A stretch of 64,000 nt of DNA. It comes from Hyalella azteca (Eukaryota > Arthropoda > Malacostraca > Amphipoda > Hyalellidae). Shown here piece by piece: positions 21,966 to 33,600 of this stretch. The notes under the pieces are model-generated. The model was not told the origin of the DNA. It saw only the letters and a list, made by a program, of their open reading frames with translations, and did not search any database. The stretch spans positions 109,621-173,620 of the forward strand of contig NW_025947093.1 of assembly GCF_000764305.2 (NCBI RefSeq), written 5' to 3'. Made by a program: the position numbers and the translations under genes. Each line of letters begins with the position of its first letter. Positions within the stretch are counted from its first letter, which is position 1.

Positions 21966-22719
21966 CTGGTTGAGAAGGTTTGGGTCCTTTTACCCTATTA
22001 AATCTATCTCGCTATCTTGTAAGACATCATTTAAAAGTTCAGCTCGTGAACCTTAATTCTTCGAATTTTCCCTGTTGTTTATTTATTGTTTGGTGTTGAA
22101 CAGGCATAAGTTATAGTCGTCTCTAAATAGCATAAGTCTCTGATTCTCATAGCTTTTGTAAACCGGTGATATATATCGTTTGTACCTAAGCGAAGCAGCG
22201 ATATTTTACCGTATATACAATACACGGTAATAAAAATGGTACTGAAATTTATGAACAATACGTGCAAATCTTACTTTAAAGCTAAGACTTACGCAGTTTT
22301 GTCTTGCAAGTAAGTACTCGAACTTACTTTCGAGTCGTTCGACTCGAAAATGAAACAAATTTGTTAAACTATCATTCCCAAACTAAGATATAGATTAGAT
22401 CAGGCTAATACGTTTTCGGCTTTGTTCAATTTCGATCTGTAGAAAATGGCATACAGATGGTAAACTAACTTATTTTTGGGGATATTCTAGCAGCCAAAAT
22501 CTCTCAATGTCATGATACCTGCCGTTAGAATTATGACACATTGTAATCATTAATTCTATGAATTTCGAAGCAAATAAATTTTTCTAACAATTGTTATTTC
22601 GTAGACAAAACAGCAAGAAAATAAGTCATGTAGGAACCGTTCCGCTTGAAAATTTGGCTGCAAAATATAACATTCAGCCGGAACCTTGAACTCTAGCGTA
22701 TTAAAACACTTATCTTTAT

Positions 22720-22996
22720 TTTCACTTCTTGTTTGTTTGTCTGTTACAAATCTCATAATCGATATTTAACACACTTCTACTTGTCCAATCGATCCGAAAA
22801 TGTGCATACTTGTGTAAAGCCGGAGACAATGCATGAATCAATTGACCGAATAATTAAAGTTGAAAAAATATATATTAAATAAAATTTCACAAACAATTTT
22901 TAATAAGAAAAATAAGAAATTCATTGCACAGGTGTAACAGGGGAGACACTGGCCTCTTTAGAAGTGTTGTCTTTAAAAAGTACTTTTTAAACGCTT
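22720..22996 (+). mobile_element. fragment of the CTTCTTGTTTGTCTG repeat family
   Basis: Same ordered blocks as at 5.2-5.6 kb (CACTTCTTGTTTGTTTG, CAATCGATCCGAAAATGTGC, GAGACAATGCATGAATCAAT, GGAGACACTGGCCTC). Confidence 0.7.
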
Positions 22997-23142
22997 ATTA
23001 TTCATGTACGGTCAAATATACAATTTGTTTCCATATCCTCAGTTTTTCGCCTCCAGAAGAAGGGCAAATCTCAACTTCCTGACTTCCCGTCTTCCTGAGG
23101 TAGACGTTCTTATGGCTCTGAGGTAGAGGTGCGCACCAGCTT

Positions 23143-23400
23143 CTGGGCAGGGTGGCCCAGTGGTTACAGTTCAGAGTACCAAGATTGGCGCAGAGAGGCG
23201 CGGGTTCGATCCCAGCTCTGTGCGCCAGTTTCTGGTCAGAATCGGCGAGGAGGCTGGGCGGTTAAGCACAGCAGAATTGAAGCAGTGAGTTGCGAGTTCG
23301 AAACCGCAAAATGCTGTGAATGTTCTGTGATGTTAAGAATCGGCGACAGGCCTAAGTCCTCATAAACTCGGAAACCACTTTACTATATTATATTATATTA
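23143..23400 (+). mobile_element. dimeric tRNA-derived SINE, copy 2 (best preserved)
   Basis: Unit 1 has A-box-like GGTGGCCCAGTGGTTACAG and B-box GGGTTCGATCC. Unit 2 has GGCTGGGCGGTTAAGCACAG and GAGTTCGAAACC. The 3' tail GTTAAGAATCGGCGACAGGC equals the LINE tail. It ends in an AT-rich TATTA run. Confidence 0.82.
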
Positions 23401-23479
23401 ATTATATCATAAATTATCTCCTCCTAGGCAAATGCTGCAATCTACTTCTACTGCTATTAGTACGAGTGTCAACCGCACA

Positions 23480-23755
23480 ACGACCGAAATATCTTTTTTT
23501 GATGCGGCTAGTGAATCAGTGAATTATAGGCGCGTTAGAAGAACAGGCTTGATAAAGTAATGCAGCCGTAAATGTTCAGCTTTGAAGTGCTTATAGCGAC
23601 CAATGGACTAGATAAAAAAGAAAAGTCCTGTAGCTATCCAATTCTACGTAATTTTTGATCTGGTCATAATGCCAGTATTTTTCTCTCCTGCGAAAAAGTT
23701 ATAAAAAGTACATGAATCAGCGACAGGCCAAACAAACCTATTATTAAGCGCCTTC
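23480..23755 (+). pseudogene. decayed CR1-like LINE 3' end
   Basis: AGAACAGGCTTGATAAAGTA then TGTTCAGCTTTGAAGTGC corresponds to the NRLDKAMQ...MFSFEM end of the RT with stops. It is followed by the 3' UTR and ATGAATCAGCGACAGGCC. It lies directly after the SINE. Confidence 0.6.
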
Positions 23756-24224
23756 ACTAACATTACTACCACCACTTGTCCTATTGTGTGAATCAACCAA
23801 AATTCTTCCCAATAATAATGCATCGCAAAATTTATTTAGAAATAAAAACTGAAGCATGTTTGCTAATTTAGAATTTAGGACAGCCCCTATATACAATATC
23901 CCGACACGATAAGTATCCTGGATACGCGCCCCAACAGCCCCTATATACAATATCCCGACATATATACAATATCACTTTCTTCACAAGGGCACAAATATCA
24001 TTTCTGTCCTTGCGTGGGTCAATCTGACCCATTTTGGCCCGGCAGCAATGCGTATCAGTGCTACGTGCAGAGAGTTTGTCACTATTTATACAATTTTACC
24101 CATTCATTTCCCGTAGTGTACCGTGCGCGATGTCTCCGCCCGTGTCCCGTATTGCGAAGCTCTGACCATACCCGCTCTCCTTGGCATGGTGCCCAAGTCT
24201 CCGTCTGTGCCCATTAGATCATCT

Positions 24225-24770
24225 GTTTTACCATTAGATAATCCGCGCCCATTAGGTAATCTGTTGCACCCATTAGATAATACCCATTAAATAATCTCTT
24301 TTACCCATTAGATCAACCGTACCCATTTGATCATCTGTTGTACTCATTAGATCACTGTTGTACCCATTAAATAATCCGTGCCCATTAGATCACTGTTGTA
24401 CCCATTAAATAATCCGTGCCCATTGGATAATCCGTGCCCATTACCTCATCTGTTGTACCCATTAGATAATCTGTTGTACCCATTAGATAATCTGTTGCAC
24501 CCATTAGATAATCTGTTGCACCCATTAGATAATCTGTTGCACCCATTAGATAATCTGTTGCACCCATTAGATAATCTGTTGCACCCATTAGATAATCTGT
24601 TGTACCCATTAGATAATCTGTTGTACCCATTAGATAATCTGTTGTACCCATTAGATAATCTGTTGTACCCATTAGATAATCTGTTGTACCCATTAGAGCA
24701 TCTGTTGTACCCATTAGATCATCTTTTGTACCCATTAGATCATCTTTTGTACCCATTAGATCATCTGAGC
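24225..24770. repeat. 21-bp minisatellite ACCCATTAGATAATCTGTTGT, about 25 copies
   Basis: Homogeneous in the centre (TTGC and TTGT sub-blocks) and degenerate toward the left edge. The LLYPLDN and LMGTTDY frames in both directions are artefacts of a unit divisible by three. Confidence 0.97.
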
Positions 24771-26029
24771 CTAATTTCTTGGTTTAAGTATTTGACGTTT
24801 TTTGCAATAATTTTTCTTTTCTTACCAAGACGAATTATTCAGCAACGATGTCATGGATTAAAATATTATTTTTTACAGTTGCTGTGATAATTAATGTTTG
24901 TGATCATTTATATAATATATATCATATTGACATATTTTGTAGGCATGACGGTGGTGACTTGCACCGAAATGACTATTATGGATCAATAAATCTGTATTCT
25001 ATTTTGATACAATTTATACAACAATATTTGCACTTTAATTTCATAATTAAGTTTTTCATAATTACGTCAAATGCTCAAAAAATGTTGCCTTTAATCTTCA
25101 CTTATTTCGCAGGTCAAGATTTTCCCGCACATTTGGCAGCCGTCTGGCCAGTGCGCCACTGGCGGTGGTGGAGTGAGGGTGTGTCTCTTCCTTGTGCTGA
25201 TATCCGATCGCGTGTGGGGATAAGCTCGAAGATATCGTTGATTTTTCGAATATTATACAAATTATTATATATTAATAAATATTTAATCAGTGGAAATTCT
25301 TTACTGTAAAAGTACAAACGATTACAGAAACTACATAGCAATACTTCTATCATTTCTAAGACTATTAATCATACAGTAAATTAGTGGAACCTTTTTACTG
25401 TAAAAAAGCGAAAATTACATAGCTATACTTTTATAATTTGTAAGACAATTAGTTTGTAAAATGTTTACCGTCCGAAAATTAGAGTTTTCGTCATAATTCG
25501 TGCAAATATTGACCCAATTTCTACATACAACACAGATACGTAATTTTACCGGACCAAATTGGGTTCGGATGACAACATTCGGACACAAGTTCATCATTAT
25601 TTAGACAATATCCCACTAATTTCCCTGTGTATATTGGACGTTGGACCACACGTTGTGTGTCACGGGGAAATCGACACGCGTTAATTGTGATTGAAAAATT
25701 AAATTGTTGAAAATTTAAATTAAATTTGCTTATTCTTTACTTTTCTTTAATATATTATTGATGATTTAAATTAAATGTGATTGTTATTTAATTTTTAAAA
25801 ATTTATTATTGAAACTTTAATTAAATTTTATTTACAATTTAATTTTTTAAATTTACCATTGAAAATTTAAATTCAATTTGTTTATTATTTAATTTATTAA
25901 AAATGTATTAATGAAAATTAAAATTGAAATAACTTAAATTATTGGAAATTGTGCTCAGTAATATCGAGAATAATATTGATCATTCCGGCGATTGTACATT
26001 GTTATTTACATTGTATAAAAGACATGTAC
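24771..26029. other. AT-rich stretch with one doubtful exon
   Basis: Mostly TTAAAT-rich low-complexity sequence (25690-25930). A GC-rich patch at 25113-25200 follows TTATTTCGCAG and reads SRFSRTFGSRLASAPLAVVE, possibly a short plus-strand exon; it has no partner exon in the window. Confidence 0.35.
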
Positions 26030-26490
26030 ATTGTATAAAAAGACGTACAATATCGGCCAGAACTACGGGTAGGGTAATGTACGGTTATATACGTAATACG
26101 TATAACGTGTGCGTATATACGTAATACGGTTCGTAATATATACTACGTAATATTTATTACGGGATATACGGTTCTGCTAACAAAACACATAGTTTATAAA
26201 AATTAAAAATATAAAAATTAAATAGAATTTAATTAAAATTAAATATAAAAATAACAAAATAAAAAATGAAAAAATTAATTGTCGGCGACTTAAGTGCAGT
26301 GGCGACTTTAGTGACATTTATGATACTATCAACTACCGTTAATGCTACTAACGTCGCCACCGCACTTAAGTCGCCGACCAATAATATATTTTTATTTAAT
26401 TAATAGAAATCTATTTTGTAAACAAAACCATATATATTATTACCCAACCCGTAGTTCTGGCCATTATTATACGTATTTTTTATGACGACT
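26030..26490. mobile_element. foldback/MITE-like inverted repeat element
   Basis: GGCCAGAACTACGGGTAGGG at 26055 pairs with ATTACCCAACCCGTAGTTCTGGCC at 26439-26462, and homology extends outward (GACGTACAATATC / ATTATTATACGTA). An inner pair at 26281-26310 and 26350-26379 (GTCGGCGACTTAAGTGC...) matches at 28 of 30 bases with a 39-nt loop. No coding sequence. Confidence 0.7.
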
Positions 26491-26599
26491 GGCGAGGTAA
26501 GTGCTGTGTCTGCTGAGTGGCGACTTATGTGTTGTTGACAGTAGCGGTAAATACCTTGCAGGATAACAAGGTATGTTCCATATAGATAATCTTTCAATT

Positions 26600-26868
26600 T
26601 TAAAATCCCGTTATCCGGAATCCCGTTATCCGGAATCCCGTTATCCAGAATCCCGTTATCCGGAATCCCGTTATCCGGAATCCCGTTATCCACCCGTTAT
26701 CCGGAATCCCGTTATACGGAATCCCGTTATTCGGAATCCCGCTATCCGGAATCCCGTTATCCGGAATCCCGTTATCCGGAACCCCGTTATCCGGAATCCC
26801 GTTATCCGGAATCCCGTTATCCAGAATCCCGTTATCCGGAATCCTGTTATCCGAAATCCCATCACTAG
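26600..26868. repeat. 15-bp minisatellite ATCCCGTTATCCGGA, about 18 copies
   Basis: Tandem array with occasional substitutions. Frames such as ESRYP and RNPVI are artefacts. Confidence 0.97.
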
Positions 26869-28380
26869 AATCTCTTCACATCGAATCTTGTTAATCAATT
26901 GAATTAGAAGGACTTTAATTGAATAAGTTTCAAATTCTTCGGAATTTGTTAAATTTTCAAATTAATTAGCCCCAATTTTGTCCCAAATTATTACCTATTT
27001 TAATGGAGATTTGTTAAAATTTCAACAACGATTTGTTAAAACTTTAAATTTATTAAAACTTTTAACGAGATTTCCCGTATTTTCATTATGATTTGTCTAA
27101 ATTTTAACCTACATTTGCCCAAAATTTGTCAGCAATCAAAAGGTTCAATAAAGCCAATTAAAATTGAAATTAAATGCTAAATCAAGCAAAAAAAGTTCGA
27201 TATAAATTGAATATCTTAATAGATATCAATATATGGTAATATATAATAAATAATATAACAATATGTAACTAAAAATAAATAGCAGATGCTAATACTATCC
27301 ACAAAAATGAAAGATGTTAGAAAATAAATTACTTCAAACATAAATTTTATTTTGTTAGTTTGAAATAATGAAAATTATTGCATAGCAACCGTGAAATGTA
27401 CAAATTTCAGCACGCATTACAAATGTTTGACATGACCAGTTGAGCAAGAAATTTTTTAACTATGATATTGATAAATTATATTTTATTTTTATTGAAATGA
27501 AAACAATATTGTTAACTATTGAGAAGCTTGCACAGTACTTACGAAGAATTAAATACGAATAAGAAAAGATGAGGAAAGATAAATAAGAAATCTTAAGTTC
27601 TCTTAAGTTATCTTAATAAAATAACTACACTCGGTACACTCGGTACACTCGGTACACTCGGTACACTCGGTACACAGGCGTTCTTATGAAGCTATTGTCG
27701 TTTCCGCCATTTGGCAGAGTGTCAAGCTCTTCGTGTTGTGTGCGTGTTTTGTTTGTGTGAGTGTTGTTCTTTTTTGTATATTTTGTGCGTGCTGTCTGTA
27801 TGTGTGTTAGTGTGTGTAGTTTATGCGCAAGTCGTTTGTTGCATGTGTCATGTGTGCCTCATGTGTGTTTTATGTATATGTCGATGGAGTTAAATTGAGG
27901 GGAGTTTACCCTGACAACTGAGGGCATCAGTTGGCCCAACTGAGGGTTATATGGAAATAGCTGTAACTATTCATTTAATTATTTAACATAATATTTAGAC
28001 GTTATTTATAAGTTATATATAACAATATTTATGAGTTATTTATAAGTTATTTTTAGTAATGTTTATAATAATAAAATACTATAATAGTTCTTCATTATTT
28101 ATTTAGCATTTTCTGTATCGTTGCTTTCAGTGGTGGGAAGATGTGAGGACGTGAAAATAATGATTGAGAAATAATAATATAATGAAAATAAGAATAAAGT
28201 TATTAGACCGGCGAGATAACAACGAACTAAAAATAAGCAGATGGAAATGATGGAAATATAGACAGTAGGAGTGGGCAAATATTATTGAAATTTTCTGACT
28301 GTAATATTGAAAAAAAGAAGTGAAATTTGGATAAAAATTTATCCTAAATCCAAGCAAAGTTATGGTGATAACGGATCAAT
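26869..28380. other. AT-rich stretch with short repeats
   Basis: Contains CGGTACACT x5 (27626-27676), a GT-rich low-complexity run (27710-27890), and otherwise nothing recognised. Confidence 0.45.
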
Positions 28381-28532
28381 AACCGGCAGACAGAAGTGGT
28401 GACAACACAACTATAACCGGCAGACAGGCGTGGTGACAACACAACTATAACCGGCAGACAGGAGTGGTGACAACACAACTATAACCGGCAGACAGGAGTG
28501 GTGACGACACAACTATAACCGGCAGACAGAAC
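28381..28532. repeat. 34-bp minisatellite ATAACCGGCAGACAGGAGTG..., 4-5 copies
   Basis: The unit ends in GTGACAACACAACT. The array stops just before an AP-1-type motif cluster. Confidence 0.92.
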
Positions 28533-28572
28533 CGTCACAATTTAGTGACAGGAGCGGATTATCATTCGACGG

Positions 28573-28655
28573 TGACTCACTTACACGAATATGAGTCAAG
28601 TTGACTCAGTTTGCCCACTGACTCACACAGGAACGAGGGTGTCTAAGATGAGTCA
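28573..28655. promoter_or_regulatory. cluster of five AP-1-type sites (TGASTCA)
   Basis: Perfect TGACTCA or TGAGTCA at 28573, 28592, 28602, 28619 and 28649. Five in 83 bp is far above chance (one per about 8 kb). It lies about 2 kb upstream of the long exon at 30602, so it could be an enhancer of that gene; this is inference from motif density only. Confidence 0.5.
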
Positions 28656-28699
28656 CATCTTGTGAGCCCATGAGTGAGCGTTTAAATGTGAGTATATAT

Positions 28700-30009
28700 A
28701 TGTTATGTTATTTGTATTGTATGTTATTTTCCCATTAAATATATTATTCTATTTATTAACGGTTAATAATTTTATTAAAAATTACCCGCAGGATGGTTAA
28801 TTTTTATTTAATTGTCCTGCATGGAATATGAATTTATACATCTAATATTAAATGTTTGTCTAGTGTAACTCGTCTAAAATTCATAGAGGTTTACATCTAT
28901 ACAAAATATACAGTGTAATCCATACATGTTCTCGGCCTGGCCTGGATTTTCAAATGTATAAGAAATTCTAATAATATCAAGATGCATTTAAATGATAAGA
29001 TATGCAATTAAATCTCAGTTATCTCTAATTTATATTTTTTCTCTTGAAAACATATTGCATGCGATAGCTTTCATATACAATATCTCCAATGTATATATGA
29101 TAAAGGTTCAATAATTTATTTACTGTATGATGCATTGAATAGCGTTTTTGGTAAAGTGGTTGGGAAGAGTTGAAAGATGAGTTGAATACATTTGGGGTGA
29201 AATGAAAATTATTCCGGGTTGAAACCGGGTTGTTTCATGCCAAATTTTCATGTTATAATAGTGTATCATTCCGTTGATTCTCCGTTGAAGTGCACTATTG
29301 AATTACTATGATTTGGTTTTGTTGTATCCTTGTATTAATAGGTTCTTGTGATGTATATTTTATTGTACACTCATTGTGTATATTGTATATATTGTTTTGA
29401 TGATGAACGCCCAAGAATTAAATTCATTACTGATTTTTATCAATTTTATTCCTTCCATTTAGAAATTTTCTTGCACATGTTCATGAAACAAATTAACATT
29501 CAAGAATTAACCATTTTACTAACTGTTATCAAATTGAAATGAATGGATCGTTTATATTTTTGCATTTCCCTGTTTTCAGCGTTACCACTTACTGTTGATA
29601 TGAAACAGAATAATTTTTTCTGATACTATTGATGGAAACGTTTTTTACAGTTACGTAATTTCGGTAATAAAAGACGCTCTCAATCACCATTTCATGTTGT
29701 TATAGTGCATCATTAGCTGTCAAACCAAAAAATTAGCTGTCAAACCAAAAAATTTGTTATTATACATTTCTTTGAAAACATCAAAACTTCTCCCTCCTAT
29801 TCCTCGTTTATCCGTGGTGCAATTACAGATTTTTCATTTTTTTGCTATTTCCTTAACGGAAGTAATTCAAAAATTTATTTCGAAGTACCCATGACGTGCA
29901 TGTGAATGGTTAATTAATCTGTTCATCCCCCAGATTACAGTTTCAACGTGCGTTCATTTTTCACGTGAATAATCCTTATTTGTTTTACACAGGATTATGC
30001 TTGAATTTT
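28700..30009. other. AT-rich stretch, no feature seen
   Basis: No exon or repeat edge recognised, except a short dup of TTAGCTGTCAAACCAAAAAA near 29712-29753. Confidence 0.4.
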
Positions 30010-30470
30010 GGCCGGGTTCACACCCTACTGCCGGGCATGAGTCAGGCACATGCATTCACACCAGCCGTGCTAGTCACCTGTTATGTCCATGGTGTGGATG
30101 CTTCTATAGAAATGCATTAACACGTTGAGTGCATCACGAAACACCAGGGTTGCCGGATGGCCAAAAAACGGCCAAGTCCGCGGACAAAAATGTCTTATAA
30201 TTCACTAGATACGAGTAAATTTGTAGGTTCGGGGCACAAACTAAATTTTTATTTTATCCGTACTTCTCAAAATTTAATAAGGAATTACCGTCATTATAAA
30301 TTTTTGCCGAACGACGCAATTAAATAAACTAAGTCGCGAATTTAGTCCGGAAAAAAGACCCTCCGACCTACAGGTGGGTTGTCCCGCACTCAACCCGTTG
30401 AAGAACAATGGACTGGACCGTGACCGGTGTATGCCTCACACGTAGCCGGCGGTATGGTGTGAACCCGGCC
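30010..30470. mobile_element. 461-bp TIR element, GGCCGGGTTCACACC ends
   Basis: Perfect 15-bp ends GGCCGGGTTCACACC and GGTGTGAACCCGGCC, with weaker pairing inward (TACTGCCGGGC/GCCGGCGGTAT). Flanks TTT and TTA could be a 3-bp TWA-like duplication, which would fit a PIF/Harbinger-type MITE; the superfamily is uncertain. It ends 131 bp before the exon at 30602. Confidence 0.7.
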
Positions 30471-30601
30471 TTAATCCATGAGTTGCATCCTATTTTCTAA
30501 CCAATTATTTCACGTTCTTTGTACAGAATATCGCTCAGTGAACATCTCCAACCATGATTTGTATCATACATTACGCCTAATCCTCTCGTGATTTCCAACA
30601 G

Positions 30602-33600
30602 GATTCTGTTACCTCTCCTCAAACCTTGAGCTCGTCTTCGTCTGTTCACGACAACCTCGTCTGTAAAGTCTCAACCCTTGAAAACCCGCACGACTTCAAA
30701 GCTCCAATCACCACTGAAAGTCCGCCTGTTAATAAAGCTTCACCTTCGTTCGTCCTAGAAACAGAAAGCTTGCCTGAACCTGAATCTCAAGCCATCGCGA
30801 AATATAAACGTTTTCCAGAAAATTCAAATTTGTTCGCCTCGCAAATAGAAAATTTTTCTGACCCTGTATTCCCAATTAATGAGATAGTACAGCCAATACC
30901 CAGGCACGAAAAATTTTATTACTCCGGAAGCCCTCCAACTACTGAACATCGAATTCCATCCCAATCTTTACAGTCAGATGACAATTCAACCTTGTTTAAA
31001 TCAAACGCTGATCAAGATACATCGGAATTTCAGATTAAATGGCAAACTTTATCTGTAAACGACAATTTATTAACATCTCAGGATCATCATTCCACAAAGA
31101 AATATTCTTCTACCGAAAATGGGAACTTAGGATTTTCAAAAGGAGCAATAGGAAGAAAGTGGGACACAAGATATCAATCAACCAGTTGGACAAAATTTTC
31201 CCGTGAATGTGACTCCCCAGTTCGTGTAGAATCTCTCCAAAAAACGCACAATGATTCCGAGAAAACTTTCATCGCTGTTCGAGTCGGTGGAAGCAATCAA
31301 CAATCAAGCAGCTGTGAAGACAATATCTACAATTCTGTAAAGTCAACAATTGATTCGGGTGAAGGAATAACTCCCCAAACAGATTCTGGAAAAAGTCATG
31401 CATTACGCACTAGTGAATCAGTAGAAGAACCAGGCACCAAATTTAACGATAAATTTGAAATTACTGAATCATCGCCTTTAAGTTCAAAAAATGCACAATT
31501 GAACAGAAAACCAAATTTTACAGCCCAACTTCCATTAATTTCAATTAGTGGTCCAGATCCGGTAAATGTGCGGCCACTTCTACACAACTCAAGTAAGAAA
31601 CGCACAAATGCAAATTCCAATATTTTGCTCACGACCAAGTTAAATAATAACAATGAAAGAGTTTGTTATGCTGATCGAAGTTCACGATCCACCGGAAAAA
31701 ACAATGACTTGTCCCGTACGGAAAAAATCAAAAGGTACCATGACTTTCAAGGAAGAAAAGCAAGCAGTTTTCCAACTTCTTTTCCTTCAGTTCGTCGCAG
31801 TGGACTCCGAGTTCATGAAATAGCAGGCTTTGAAAGTGCCACTTCTTCTTTGAAATATACAACATTTTATGATGATAATAAGCACGAGAACAAAAATTTC
31901 GATACACTTCGTACCGTAAAAAAACAGCCAAGAATAATTATACATTCGAATAGTGGTGATTTTGAGACTCGCAAGAACAGACATAGCGCGCACATATCTC
32001 TGCATGAACTCCCCCAATTTGTTTCTAGCGACGCTCATCATATCAAATCTGAACCTCAAGATGACAAAAATGTTAGTAGGCAACGTCCTACGGGGAGGAA
32101 AAGAAACAGGAAACCAACGAACAAATCCCAAATTAAAACTTTTTCGTACAGTTCTTCAGACGAAAATTTACTGGGACATCCGTCGACGCCATCTCACCAT
32201 GCCCAGGAACGCCATGGAAGACGAAGTTCGAGTGCGTCACAACTCCGAGCCTGCCGGAAATTGAAGAAAGAAAAATGTATTGATGAAAGTCTGACACCAA
32301 CAAATATCCCTCAAACTCCAATTAGATCAATTGATGAAAAGCCAATCAATCATCACAAAATTTCTCCAACTAATAATAACATAAGTGGTGAAAATCTGAT
32401 TTCTTCCAATTTGAGACTTAGCCCTGCAAAACATGGAGTCGCGAAGAGTATTCAATCTTCTTACGAATCTAATAACGGAAACACTTTCAACAGTGATGTG
32501 TACATCACATGTGCTGAGTCATCAAACGATCCAGTTTTTGGTGACGATTTCTTAAATGCCTTTGAAAGGACCAGGAAGAAGCAAAGGAAAGTTTTATCAA
32601 GATCGTCAGCAACCCAAACACTACTAACACACGAGTCTCAATTTGGAAAATCCTCTAGAAAAACACACCCACAAATTGTTCCACCTCCGCCTACTCCTAC
32701 ATCCGACCATCCTCCGCTCATATCGACTATCCGACAACAGGCATTGTTCTGGGCACTAATCAGATCGTCAGATGCAAGTTCGTCTTCTCGGACAGCTTCA
32801 ACTGAGCATGAACCGGCCACCAATTACGTAGCAAGTTTAGGGAACGAAGCTTTTTCCTTAGTTTCGATTTCGTTAGATTCTGACGAACGCCAGAAGGCTG
32901 ACATTAGTGGCGAAAATAAACTCAGTTTAGACGGATCCTCACAGTACCCATCATTTAATTCGTCCTTTCTTTCATCTGGTCCGGCTTCTTTTTCTTCGCA
33001 CCTTTCATCGCCATCTGGCCAGCCCCTAACCTCTTCATCTAATTGGAACTTTTCGGCGTCTCTATCGTCTGATTCAACTTCTCCCTTACCCCCGACGGTG
33101 ACACAGGATTTGTCACATTCTTCACAAAGCCGAAAACACTCGTTTTTAGATAGGTCAACCTTATCTTCCAAGTCACCGTTAACAGAGCTCAGTTTTTCTC
33201 TAGATTTCTTACGAGGAGCTAATTCAACCAATGAGAAAAATCGCCAACTACAGCCGCTAAATTCTGTTCATAAAACCTCATCGGATGTATTCAGGCACGT
33301 TGCTGATGATGCCTCATGGCAGAATAAAACTTCGAAGAAGGTTCAGAAAGCCTCAAGATCACTTTCGGGTGGCCCATCTTATGATCCATGTTGCACGTCT
33401 CCAGAACAATATGATGAAATTGCTCACCGATTCTCGTGCATTGACCACTTAACTTGCACCTCGTTTGATTCTGCATTTGGTAGACGTAAGTCATATCTCA
33501 CAAAAAATTCTCAAATCCATTCCAGCTTTCCACCGTGTCACCATTCCAATGCTTTAACAACAGATTTTGTTAATATTGAAGGTAAAGATGATTCCAGTCC

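Noticed and set aside
23150..23215. A genuine tRNA gene
   Set aside because: A and B boxes are present, but no acceptor-stem pairing was found and the unit belongs to a repeated dimeric SINE with a LINE tail.
24378..24887. LLYPLDN / LMGTTDY frames
   Set aside because: Translation of the 21-bp minisatellite; open in both directions.
25113..25200. Single plus-strand exon SRFSRTFGSRLASAPLAVVE
   Set aside because: A good acceptor and raised GC, but only about 20 codons, an uncertain donor and no neighbouring exon; kept only as a note.
26573..26902. ESRYP / RNPVI / RITGF frames
   Set aside because: 15-bp minisatellite artefact.
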